Below, piece after piece: positions 1 to 6,022 of a stretch of DNA of 6,500 bases. Every line of letters starts with the position of its first letter. Positions within the stretch are counted from its first letter, which is position 1. The notes under the pieces are model-generated. The model saw nothing but the letters and a program-made list of their open reading frames with translations. It ran no database searches and was not told the origin of the DNA. Source of the stretch: Acidobacteriota bacterium (GTDB lineage Bacteria; Acidobacteriota; Terriglobia; UBA7540); the NCBI GenBank assembly GCA_021789565.1, contig JAJYJL010000486.1, positions 1 to 6,500 of the forward strand, given 5' to 3'. A program made the position numbers and the translations under genes.

Positions 1-1
1 C

Positions 2-898
2 ACGTTGATCAAGTGCTTCTCGGGATACCCCGCCCACGATCCCGGCTGGGAGCTGCGGGTCACGGGGACGACCGTCACCCGCGGCCTCAACCCCAATGTC
101 CGCCTCAAGCCCTCTGGTGTGAAATGGTTGGGCGACGTGCCGGTACATTGGTGGGTGATGCCATTGCGACGGGTAACGCGTGCGAGATGTGATGGTCCAT
201 TTGGTTCTGGGCTGAAGTCATCGCACTACACCGATCATGGAGTCAGGGTCGTTCGACTGCAGAACATCGGTCACGCAGAGTTCAAGGATTCAGACGCAGC
301 ATTTATTTCGCCCGCTTACTACGCTCTATTGGGTGACCACTCTGTTGTGGCAGGTGATGTGTTGATCGCAGGTTTGGGCGATGAACGACATCCGGCAGGC
401 CGCGCCTGTGTTGCGCCTCTAAGCATCATTCCTGCCATGGTGAAGGCAGACTGCTTTAGATTTCGACTTGATCAGGATCGTCTAAACCCGGAATTCGCAG
501 CATTACATTTGACTGCAACTGCAACGGGAGCTTCCGCGATTCTCTCAACAGGTGCAACAAGACAGCGAACCAATCTCCAGGATACTGCGTCGCGTGCGAT
601 TTGTATTCCGCCGTTGGCTGAACAGCTAGCAATCAATGAACACATTGGCAAAGAAACTGGGCCGTTGCGCGAGGCTGTCAATAGGGCATACCACGAGATT
701 GGTCTTATTCGTGAATATCGCACCAGCTTGATCGCCGACGTGGTCACCGGCAAGCTCGATGTGCGCGAGGCGGCAGCGCGACTGCCGGAGGAACACGAGG
801 AGCCGGACACGCCCGACGAGGTTGGTATCGTGTCGGAAGGCGAGGAATCCGGCGAAGACACGGACGTCGACGCTGCTTCAGCGGAGGCCGAGGCATGA
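2..898 (+). CDS. hsdS: Type I restriction-modification specificity subunit HsdS, C-terminal half (5' end probably off the window)
   Basis: HsdS is the DNA-recognition subunit of a type I restriction-modification complex. It normally carries two target recognition domains (TRDs), each followed by a conserved helical spacer. Numbering residues from the TTG at 5, the linker-like VTRGLNPNV (24-32) is followed by PSGVKWLGDVP (36-46), the block that opens a TRD. The TRD spans about 45-205 and contains GPFGSGLKSSHY (64-75) and AGDVLIAGLGDERHPAGR (116-133). IPPLAEQ (201-207) then begins the spacer helix, which ends in YRTSLIADVVTGKLDVREAAA. The tail from 261 is highly acidic. Only one TRD is present, about 297 residues against the usual 400-plus. 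VTRGLNP-type linkers usually sit between TRD1 and TRD2, and the frame is open to the left edge, so I read this as the second half of a full gene. The TTG at 5 has no ribosome binding site visible within the window. Residues 1-23 do not resemble the expected spacer helix. GC is about 50% inside the TRD and 65-70% on both flanks. Confidence 0.9.
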   Translation, partial: TLIKCFSGYPAHDPGWELRVTGTTVTRGLNPNVRLKPSGVKWLGDVPVHWWVMPLRRVTRARCDGPFGSGLKSSHYTDHGVRVVRLQNIGHAEFKDSDAAFISPAYYALLGDHSVVAGDVLIAGLGDERHPAGRACVAPLSIIPAMVKADCFRFRLDQDRLNPEFAALHLTATATGASAILSTGATRQRTNLQDTASRAICIPPLAEQLAINEHIGKETGPLREAVNRAYHEIGLIREYRTSLIADVVTGKLDVREAAARLPEEHEEPDTPDEVGIVSEGEESGEDTDVDAASAEAEA

Positions 899-1839
899 CC
901 AGTGAGCTAATTACCCAAGGCGTGTGGCGCCGACTTACAGCCGCTGCCAGGAAAACTCATCGGCCAAGTCTTGTGGCGGTGGCCTATTTTGGCAAGAACG
1001 CGGCAAGTCTAGTGCCTCTGCGTAAGGGTAGCCGGTTGGTCGTCGATGCCAGCGAAGCGGCAGTATCAAGCGGCCAAACATGCCCGGCGGACCTGTCAAA
1101 GTTGAATGGGAAGGGTGTGCGGATATTCAGCGTCGAAAATCTGCACGCGAAGTTGTTTGTGCTGGGGAGTAGGGCCTATATCGGCTCTGCCAACGCATCC
1201 CACCATTCAGCAGGAACAATGTTGGAAGCGGTGATAGAAACAACGGATCGGAATACGGTGAAGGCCGGACGGAACTACGTGCGAGGCCTTTGTTTGCACG
1301 AGCTCGGCCCGAAAGAACTCGACCGGCTGGCAAAGCTGTACAAACCGCCACGCATCAAGGGACGCCGAAAGAAGCAACGTAAAAAGAGGGTATCCACGCT
1401 GACGCGTCCAGACTTGCCTACACTTCGTATTGCGCAGCTAGTGGAGGGCTATCCGCCTGCCGGTTCGGAGAACGCTCAGGAAGCGGGTGAGAAAGTAGCC
1501 AGGGCCAAGCGGAAGAAGCGCCAAACTCATGTATTGGAGGACTTCTTTTGGTCTGGAAACTGCCCGTATGAAAGAGGCGATACCGTAGTTCAGGTCGTCA
1601 AACAAGAAAATGGGCAGAGACTTGTCAGTCCTCCAGCTAATGTAATTCACACCAAGATATGGCGACGTGGTCAGAAGCGCGTCACGTTTGTTTATCTTGA
1701 GGTTCCGGAACGGCGGCGCAAGCGTCTTGAGCGCTTGGCCAAGCAGATTGGACGCGGTGCAAAGAAGCGTTTGGCGCGGGGCGGAAAAGTAGGCGACCAG
1801 GCATTCGCTGAGAAACTGCGGTCAGCTTGGGACCGATAG
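895..1839 (+). CDS. Phospholipase-D-like (single HKD motif) protein embedded in the type I RM operon
   Basis: This 314-residue protein has one PLD-superfamily signature: H84-x-K86, then GSAN at 97-100, with a conserved-type Glu at 112 (LEAVIET). Bacterial single-HKD proteins often dimerise to build one active site, and many are nucleases. The Asp expected five residues after the Lys is Gly here (G91), as in several PLD-like nuclease subgroups as I recall them. The N-terminal 130 residues form the PLD-like half. The rest is unrecognised and very basic, with Arg/Lys clusters near 155-165, 203-209, 257-262 and 272-295, which suggests nucleic-acid binding. The ATG overlaps the hsdS stop as ATGA, and GGAGG at 883-887 lies 7 bases before it, so the start is well supported and translation is probably coupled. 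GC is about 52%, below hsdR. Activity and target are inferred. An accessory nuclease or regulator of the restriction system, or an independent defence gene nested in the operon, both fit. Confidence 0.85.
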   Translation: MTSELITQGVWRRLTAAARKTHRPSLVAVAYFGKNAASLVPLRKGSRLVVDASEAAVSSGQTCPADLSKLNGKGVRIFSVENLHAKLFVLGSRAYIGSANASHHSAGTMLEAVIETTDRNTVKAGRNYVRGLCLHELGPKELDRLAKLYKPPRIKGRRKKQRKKRVSTLTRPDLPTLRIAQLVEGYPPAGSENAQEAGEKVARAKRKKRQTHVLEDFFWSGNCPYERGDTVVQVVKQENGQRLVSPPANVIHTKIWRRGQKRVTFVYLEVPERRRKRLERLAKQIGRGAKKRLARGGKVGDQAFAEKLRSAWDR

Positions 1840-1844
1840 GGGGG
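1838..1844 (+). promoter_or_regulatory. Ribosome binding site of hsdR
   Basis: AGGGGGG lies 6 bases before the GTG at 1851 and overlaps the TAG stop of the PLD-like gene (1837-1839). It decides the hsdR start. The longer frame beginning at TTG 1827 would place eight extra residues (Gly-rich, not typical of HsdR N-termini) inside the upstream gene and has no comparable site. Ribosomes finishing the upstream gene would end on this site, so re-initiation is likely. Confidence 0.7.
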
Positions 1845-1850
1845 TCGTTT

Positions 1851-4800
1851 GTGAACAAGACAGACACCAGCGAACGCGGCCTCGAACGGCTGATCTGTAC
1901 CGCTCTCACCGGCGCACCCTGTGATCCCGGCGCAGCGCTTGCAAACGAGATGCGCGATGTTGCATCGCGTGGTGGCAGCGGCTGGATTTGCGGTTCTTCC
2001 GACGACTTCGACCGCGAATACTGCGTTGACCTGGTGCAATTGCGCGCCTTTCTCTGGGCAACACAAGCGAAGATTGCTGAGGTGCTTGATCTCGGTCAGG
2101 ATGGTCCCACTCGACGCAAGTTTCTGGCCCGCTTACAGGGAGAGATCAGCAAGCGTGGCGTGATTGATGTATTGCGAAATGGCGTGAAGGACGGGCTGCA
2201 CCATATTGACCTGTTTTACGGTACGCCTTCGCCCGGCAACGTGCAGGCGACAGAGCGCTATGCGCGGAACTGCTTCAGCGTTACCCGGCAGCTTCGCTAT
2301 AGCCGGGACGAGACCCAGCTTGCACTGGACATGGGCCTGTTCATCAATGGACTGCCCCTTGCCACCTTTGAACTGAAGAACAGCCTGACCAAGCAGACGG
2401 TGGAGGACGCGGTTCAGCAGTACAAGCGCGACCGTGATTCGCGCGAGCGCCTTTTCGAGCTCGGACGCTGCGTGGTGCACTTTGCCGTGGACGACCACGA
2501 GGTGCGGTTCTGTACGCATCTCAAAGGCAAGGGCTCGTGGTTTCTACCCTTCAACCTTGGCTGGAACGACGGCGCCGGCAATCCACCGAACCCGAATGGC
2601 ATCAAGACTGACTTTCTCTGGAAGCGCGTTCTGACTCGCGAAGGGCTGACCGACATTCTGGAGAATTACGCCCAGATTGTCGAGATCAAGGACGAGAAGA
2701 CCGGTAAAAAGAGGGCTACCCAGATATGGCCACGCTACCACCAGCTGGACGTCGTGCGCCGTCTACTGGCCGACGCCGCCCGGCATGGGGCGGGCAAGCG
2801 TTACCTCATCCAGCACTCGGCCGGTAGCGGCAAATCCAATTCTATTGCTTGGCTTGCGCACCAGTTGATTGGCCTGCGCAAGGACGATGCGTCAGTGTTT
2901 GATTCGATTGTTGTGGTCACTGACCGCAAGATTCTGGACCAGCAGATTCGCGACACCATCAAGCAGTTTGCCCAGGTGGGCGCCACCGTCGGCCATGCCG
3001 AACATTCGGGCGACCTGCGCGGGTTCATCGAGAGCGGCAAGAAGATCATCATCACCACGGTGCAGAAGTTCCCGTTCATCCTCGACGAGATCGGCAACGA
3101 ACAGCGCGGTCGCCGTTTCGCCATCATCATTGACGAGGCGCATTCAAGCCAGGGCGGCAAGACTTCCGCGGCGCTGAGCATGGCGCTCTCGGCAGCCGGT
3201 GCGGAAGAAGACGACGAGACCACGGAGGATACAATCAACCGCATTATGGCAGCGCGAAAGCTGCTGCCGAATGCGAGCTACTTTGCCTTCACCGCCACGC
3301 CCAAGAATAAGACGCTGGAAATCTTCGGCGAGGCTTATGACGAGGGCGGGAAAATTAAGCACCGGCCCTTCCATAGCTACACGATGAAACAGGCGATCCA
3401 GGAGGGGTTCATTCTGGATGTCCTCAAGCACTACACGCCGGTCGAGAGCTACTACAAGCTCATCAAGAAGGTCGCCGCCGACCCGGAATACGATACCAAA
3501 CGGGCAAAGAAAAAGCTGCGCCGCTATGTCGAGAGCCATGACCATGCGATCCGCCTCAAGGCCGAGATTATGGTGGACCACTTCCACGAGCAGGTGCTGG
3601 CGCTGAACAAGATCGGCGGGCAGGCGCGGGCGATGGTGGTTACCAGTGGGATAGAGCGGGCAATTCAATACTTCCATGCCATCCGGGACTATCTCCAGGA
3701 ACGGAAGAGCCCGTACAAGGCCATTGTGGCCTTTTCGGGCGAGCACGAATACGGCGGCGCGAAGGTAACCGAGGCATCGCTCAATGGCTTTTCGTCCAGC
3801 AAGATCACCAGCGAGATTCAAGAGGACCCATATCGCTTTCTGATCTGTGCCGACAAATTCCAGACCGGCTACGACGAACCGCTGCTGCACACGATGTATG
3901 TGGACAAGATTCTGTCCGGCATCAAGGCGGTGCAGACGCTATCGCGCCTCAATCGGGCGCACCCGCAGAAGCATGACGTCTTCGTGCTCGACTTCATGAA
4001 CGACGCCGACACCATTCGGGATTCGTTCGCGGACTACTATCGCACGACGATCCTGAGCGAGGAGACGGACCCGAACAAACTGCACGACCTGAAGTCCGAG
4101 CTGGATGGGTACCAGGTCTATGCACCCTCGCATGTCGATCAGTTGGTGGCGCTATATCTGGGCGGAGCCGACCGCGACAAGCTTGACCCGATTCTCGATG
4201 CCTGCGTGGCGACTTACCGGGAAGAGCTGAATGAAGACGGGCAGGTGGAGTTCAAAGGGAAGGCCAAGGTCTTTACTCGCACTTACGGGTTCCTCGCTTC
4301 AATCCTGCCGTACACCAACGCAGAGTGGGAAAAGCTCTCGATATTCCTGAACTTTCTCATACCCAAGCTGCCTGCGCCGAAAGACGAAGACCTCTCGAAG
4401 GGTATTCTTGAGGCGATCGACATGGATAGCTACCGGGTCGAAAAACGGGCGGCAATGAAGATCCAGCTGCCAGACGAAAACGCCGAGATCGGGCCGGTGC
4501 CCACAACCGGCGGCGGTCGCAAACCCGAACCAGAACTCGACCGGCTTTCCAATATCCTAAAGACCTTCAATGAGCAGTTCGGCAATATTTCGTGGACCAA
4601 TACCGACCACGTACACAAGTTGATTACCGAGGATATTCCGGCTCGAGTCGCCGCTGATACGGCCTACCGCAATGCCCAGAAAAACTCCGATAAGCAGAAC
4701 GCGCGAATAGAACACGATAAGGCGCTGACTCGTGTCATGGCTGCTGTGCTCAAAGACGACACGGAGCTATTCAAGCAGTTCAGCGACAATGAGGGGTTCC

Positions 4801-4853
4801 GGCGGTGGCTGACGGATACCATATTTTCGATCACCTATAATTCGCCGAGGTAG
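1851..4853 (+). CDS. hsdR: Type I restriction endonuclease subunit R (HsdR), nuclease plus SF2 translocase
   Basis: HsdR is the ATP-dependent translocase and endonuclease of the type I complex. From the GTG start the protein has 1000 residues, full length for the family. The N-terminal PD-(D/E)xK nuclease shows D160, then E174-L-K176 in FELKNS, followed by the family block AVQQYKRDRD. The SF2 helicase core follows in order: Walker A GSGKS (325-329), TDRKILDQQ (motif Ia, about 357-365), TTVQKF (402-407), DEAH (428-431), TAT (481-483), the second RecA-like domain with VVTSGIERAIQY (about 596-607), TGYDEP (672-677) and QTLSRLNR (695-702). The remaining 300 residues form the C-terminal helical region that in this family contacts the methyltransferase core. 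No stop or frameshift interrupts the gene and all visible catalytic motifs are intact, so it should be active if HsdM and HsdS are. Start choice rests on the AGGGGGG site. GC is about 60%. Confidence 0.97.
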   Translation: MNKTDTSERGLERLICTALTGAPCDPGAALANEMRDVASRGGSGWICGSSDDFDREYCVDLVQLRAFLWATQAKIAEVLDLGQDGPTRRKFLARLQGEISKRGVIDVLRNGVKDGLHHIDLFYGTPSPGNVQATERYARNCFSVTRQLRYSRDETQLALDMGLFINGLPLATFELKNSLTKQTVEDAVQQYKRDRDSRERLFELGRCVVHFAVDDHEVRFCTHLKGKGSWFLPFNLGWNDGAGNPPNPNGIKTDFLWKRVLTREGLTDILENYAQIVEIKDEKTGKKRATQIWPRYHQLDVVRRLLADAARHGAGKRYLIQHSAGSGKSNSIAWLAHQLIGLRKDDASVFDSIVVVTDRKILDQQIRDTIKQFAQVGATVGHAEHSGDLRGFIESGKKIIITTVQKFPFILDEIGNEQRGRRFAIIIDEAHSSQGGKTSAALSMALSAAGAEEDDETTEDTINRIMAARKLLPNASYFAFTATPKNKTLEIFGEAYDEGGKIKHRPFHSYTMKQAIQEGFILDVLKHYTPVESYYKLIKKVAADPEYDTKRAKKKLRRYVESHDHAIRLKAEIMVDHFHEQVLALNKIGGQARAMVVTSGIERAIQYFHAIRDYLQERKSPYKAIVAFSGEHEYGGAKVTEASLNGFSSSKITSEIQEDPYRFLICADKFQTGYDEPLLHTMYVDKILSGIKAVQTLSRLNRAHPQKHDVFVLDFMNDADTIRDSFADYYRTTILSEETDPNKLHDLKSELDGYQVYAPSHVDQLVALYLGGADRDKLDPILDACVATYREELNEDGQVEFKGKAKVFTRTYGFLASILPYTNAEWEKLSIFLNFLIPKLPAPKDEDLSKGILEAIDMDSYRVEKRAAMKIQLPDENAEIGPVPTTGGGRKPEPELDRLSNILKTFNEQFGNISWTNTDHVHKLITEDIPARVAADTAYRNAQKNSDKQNARIEHDKALTRVMAAVLKDDTELFKQFSDNEGFRRWLTDTIFSITYNSPR

Positions 4854-4875
4854 CCGGGGAGGATCCACATGCGGA
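4847..4875 (+). repeat. Stop-to-start junction motif, copy 1
   Basis: GAGGTAGCC, which includes the hsdR stop, is followed after 13 bases by ATGCGGA, which includes the next gene's start. The same two words recur 12 bases apart at 5186-5213, at the end of the next gene. The intervening bases differ, but both copies hold a purine-rich ribosome binding site. Confidence 0.4.
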
Positions 4876-5192
4876 GGGCTGGTGCCTTGAAATCGAAAAA
4901 GCAATTGCTGAGTGCTATCCGCAGGGAAACCAAGCCAGCGAAAGGTTTTGGCCAGTGGATTGTCGTGCTCGAGCATCGCCGAGTATCTGAAAACGTCGGA
5001 CTGCTAGTGGTGGATGCCCAGCTTAACGGCAAGACCGAATGGAGCGGGTCCATGTCCGTTAATCTCCCGGAGCAGAAAAAGTACGGACCGGATGGAAAAG
5101 CGCTTCCAAGCGGCTGGGAGACACTGTCTGTGGGGCAGGGCCGCTACATTTCTTCACATTGGAAATGCGCGGTAAATCGATACTGGAGGTAG
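4869..5192 (+). CDS. Hypothetical protein, 107 residues, coupled behind hsdR
   Basis: I do not recognise this protein. The ATG lies 15 bp after the hsdR stop, and GGGGAGGA at 4856-4863 is spaced 5 bases from it. That is one of the best ribosome binding sites in the window, so the ORF is very likely translated as the last strong member of the operon. The N-terminus is basic (MRRAGALKSKK). A central stretch looks like alternating beta strands (QWIVVLEHRR, VGLLVVDAQLNG), and the C-terminus is rich in Trp, Tyr and Arg, ending NRYWR. There is no signal peptide or membrane segment. An alternative TTG start at 4887 follows a GGAGGG. A small soluble beta-rich protein is the most I would infer. A role in modulating restriction is only suggested by position. 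Confidence 0.7.
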   Translation: MRRAGALKSKKQLLSAIRRETKPAKGFGQWIVVLEHRRVSENVGLLVVDAQLNGKTEWSGSMSVNLPEQKKYGPDGKALPSGWETLSVGQGRYISSHWKCAVNRYWR

Positions 5193-5213
5193 CCAAGGGG
5201 TTCATTATGCGGA
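5186..5213 (+). repeat. Stop-to-start junction motif, copy 2
   Basis: This is the second occurrence of GAGGTAGCC followed by ATGCGGA, here with 12 bases between and AAGGGG as the candidate ribosome binding site. The stop belongs to the 107-residue gene, and the ATG at 5207 opens a short ORF that soon terminates. Confidence 0.4.
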
Positions 5214-5342
5214 CGTTCGAAGAGGGTAAACTTCAGGACATTTTTCAATTTCGATAAGCACCAATGGAAAATATCCAAGAAAGACCACGCTGCGCCACAG
5301 TATGTTTCCGCGGGGATTGTGGCCATCGGAGTTGGCGAGTAA
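5207..5342 (+). pseudogene. Possible short frameshifted ORF (about 44 codons if repaired)
   Basis: ATG at 5207 has AAGGGG at 5195-5200 as a plausible ribosome binding site, but its frame stops after 16 codons (TAA 5255-5257). Removing one T from the TTTTT run at 5241-5245 would join MRTFEEGKLQDIF to NFDKHQWKISKKDHAAPQ and continue to a TAA at 5340-5342, giving about 44 residues. The downstream frame has no start codon of its own after the TAG at 5190. The local GC is near 37-42%, far below hsdR. This could be a decayed gene, a phase-variable homopolymer, a sequencing error, or chance. I do not recognise the product. Confidence 0.28.
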
Positions 5343-5380
5343 CTTTGCGGCTACCGATAAATAGATTGTAGAAAATCAGC

Positions 5381-5614
5381 ATGGGAACCACTCATGACAG
5401 CCTGGCGGTGCAAGCTTTTAAGAATACTCATGGTCGCGCCCCGCAACGCCTGCGCAAACTTGACAAGGTGTGGATCCAGAAATGGATCGCCGAACATGTC
5501 GCGCGGCTTTGCCGGAATAATCCTGATTACGCACACTATTATGCGATGTGGAAGACATGGCGAAAGAGACGGATCGCACGACTGCGGCTAAAAGTAGCAA
5601 GACTCGGGTTGTGA
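5381..5614 (+). CDS. Small hypothetical protein, 77 residues
   Basis: I do not recognise this product. From the ATG it is a basic, helix-prone polypeptide. The middle (LDKVWIQKWIAEHVARLC, then NNPDYAHYYAMWKTW) looks protein-like and uses ordinary codons. The last 17 codons (after MWKTW) switch to rare-looking Arg codons (CGA, AGA), and that section overlaps the next ORF in another frame. No good ribosome binding site precedes the ATG, so translation is uncertain. Either it is a real small gene whose tail overlaps its neighbour, or the true reading passes from this frame into the next ORF through a frameshift near 5560. Confidence 0.42.
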   Translation: MGTTHDSLAVQAFKNTHGRAPQRLRKLDKVWIQKWIAEHVARLCRNNPDYAHYYAMWKTWRKRRIARLRLKVARLGL

Positions 5615-5814
5615 GAGTGAACCGAAATGTTGATCTACAGCGACTGATACTCCCCTACATCGAGGAGTATATCCCACCGCAGGGAGGCCTCGACAGGCAA
5701 ACAGAGAGCCTAGGTAATGATTACCCAACCGTCTGCGCGCAGGCTGCACTCCTAGTCGACGATGGTCGCATCGATCGCAGAGTCATGAAGGGACCAACAG
5801 GTGGTCCAGTTTAA
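5557..5814 (+). CDS. Small hypothetical protein, about 85 residues
   Basis: The product begins MAKETDRTTAAKSSKTR, a flexible basic or polar leader, followed by a compact segment (NVDLQRLILPYIEEYIPPQGG) and a tail ending GRIDRRVMKGPTGGPV. I do not recognise the family. The start is ambiguous. GTG 5548 and ATG 5557 both lie inside the 77-residue ORF without a well-spaced ribosome binding site. GTG 5611 would give a 4-bp GTGA overlap with the upstream stop and a 68-residue product. I prefer ATG 5557 because the leader reads like a natural N-terminus. Codon bias is weak. A hairpin just before the stop may mark the end of the transcript. Confidence 0.42.
   Translation: MAKETDRTTAAKSSKTRVVRVNRNVDLQRLILPYIEEYIPPQGGLDRQTESLGNDYPTVCAQAALLVDDGRIDRRVMKGPTGGPV
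5791..5814 (+). terminator. Weak hairpin over the end of the last + strand ORF
   Basis: GGACCA (5791-5796) and TGGTCC (5802-5807) form a perfect 6-bp stem around the loop ACAGG. A TTTAAGTTTT tract begins two bases after the stem. The stem is short and the T tract interrupted, so this is at best a weak intrinsic terminator placed just before the TAA stop. Confidence 0.22.
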
Positions 5815-6022
5815 GTTTTGATCGTTGTGTTAACAACAAACGCCGGAAGCACCCCAATTCCGTGTGTTCCTTAACGCGGCGAGCGTTTCAACCGGGCATG
5901 CCCGGATGCAGCCTGAGCGAACCGATCAAAAATAGCGCGTGCACGACACAAAGATCCCCGGTTTGTTTGTCCGTCGAGCTAGGCGTGGAAGTGGAAATGG
6001 TAGTTTGCGTTGGTAGCAGTCC
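5815..6022. other. Non-coding gap between convergent genes, with inverted repeats
   Basis: No convincing gene is visible in this 208-bp stretch. It contains a perfect 14-bp palindrome CCGGGCATGCCCGG (5892-5905), the 8-bp palindromes TGTTAACA (near 5830) and CGTGCACG (5938-5945), and a 9-bp inverted pair TTTTGATCG (5816-5824) with CGATCAAAA (5923-5931). None is followed by a clean T run, so no standard bidirectional terminator can be claimed. It lies downstream of both the restriction operon and the recombinase. Recombinase binding or transcription-end function is possible but unproven. Confidence 0.5.

Noticed and set aside
472..861. Antisense ORF of 129 codons over the end of hsdS
   Set aside because: Ser- and Arg-rich low-complexity translation opposite conserved HsdS spacer and acidic tail; a shadow frame.
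1827..1850. Upstream extension of hsdR from TTG 1827
   Set aside because: It lies mostly within the preceding gene, adds a Gly-rich octapeptide unlike HsdR N-termini and lacks a ribosome binding site; GTG 1851 has AGGGGGG at good spacing.
1692..2066. Antisense ORF of 124 codons across the PLD-like gene and hsdR start
   Set aside because: It spans the well-supported junction of two + strand genes and shows no domain.
3144..3890. Long antisense ORF (248 codons) on the - strand inside hsdR
   Set aside because: The + strand here encodes intact HsdR motifs (DEAH, TAT, TGYDEP); the antisense frame is open because of codon bias and shows no recognisable domain.
5341..5380. Possible sigma-70 promoter before the 77-residue ORF
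   Set aside because: The AT-rich stretch contains GATAAAT but no convincing -35 box at proper spacing, so it is not distinguishable from background.
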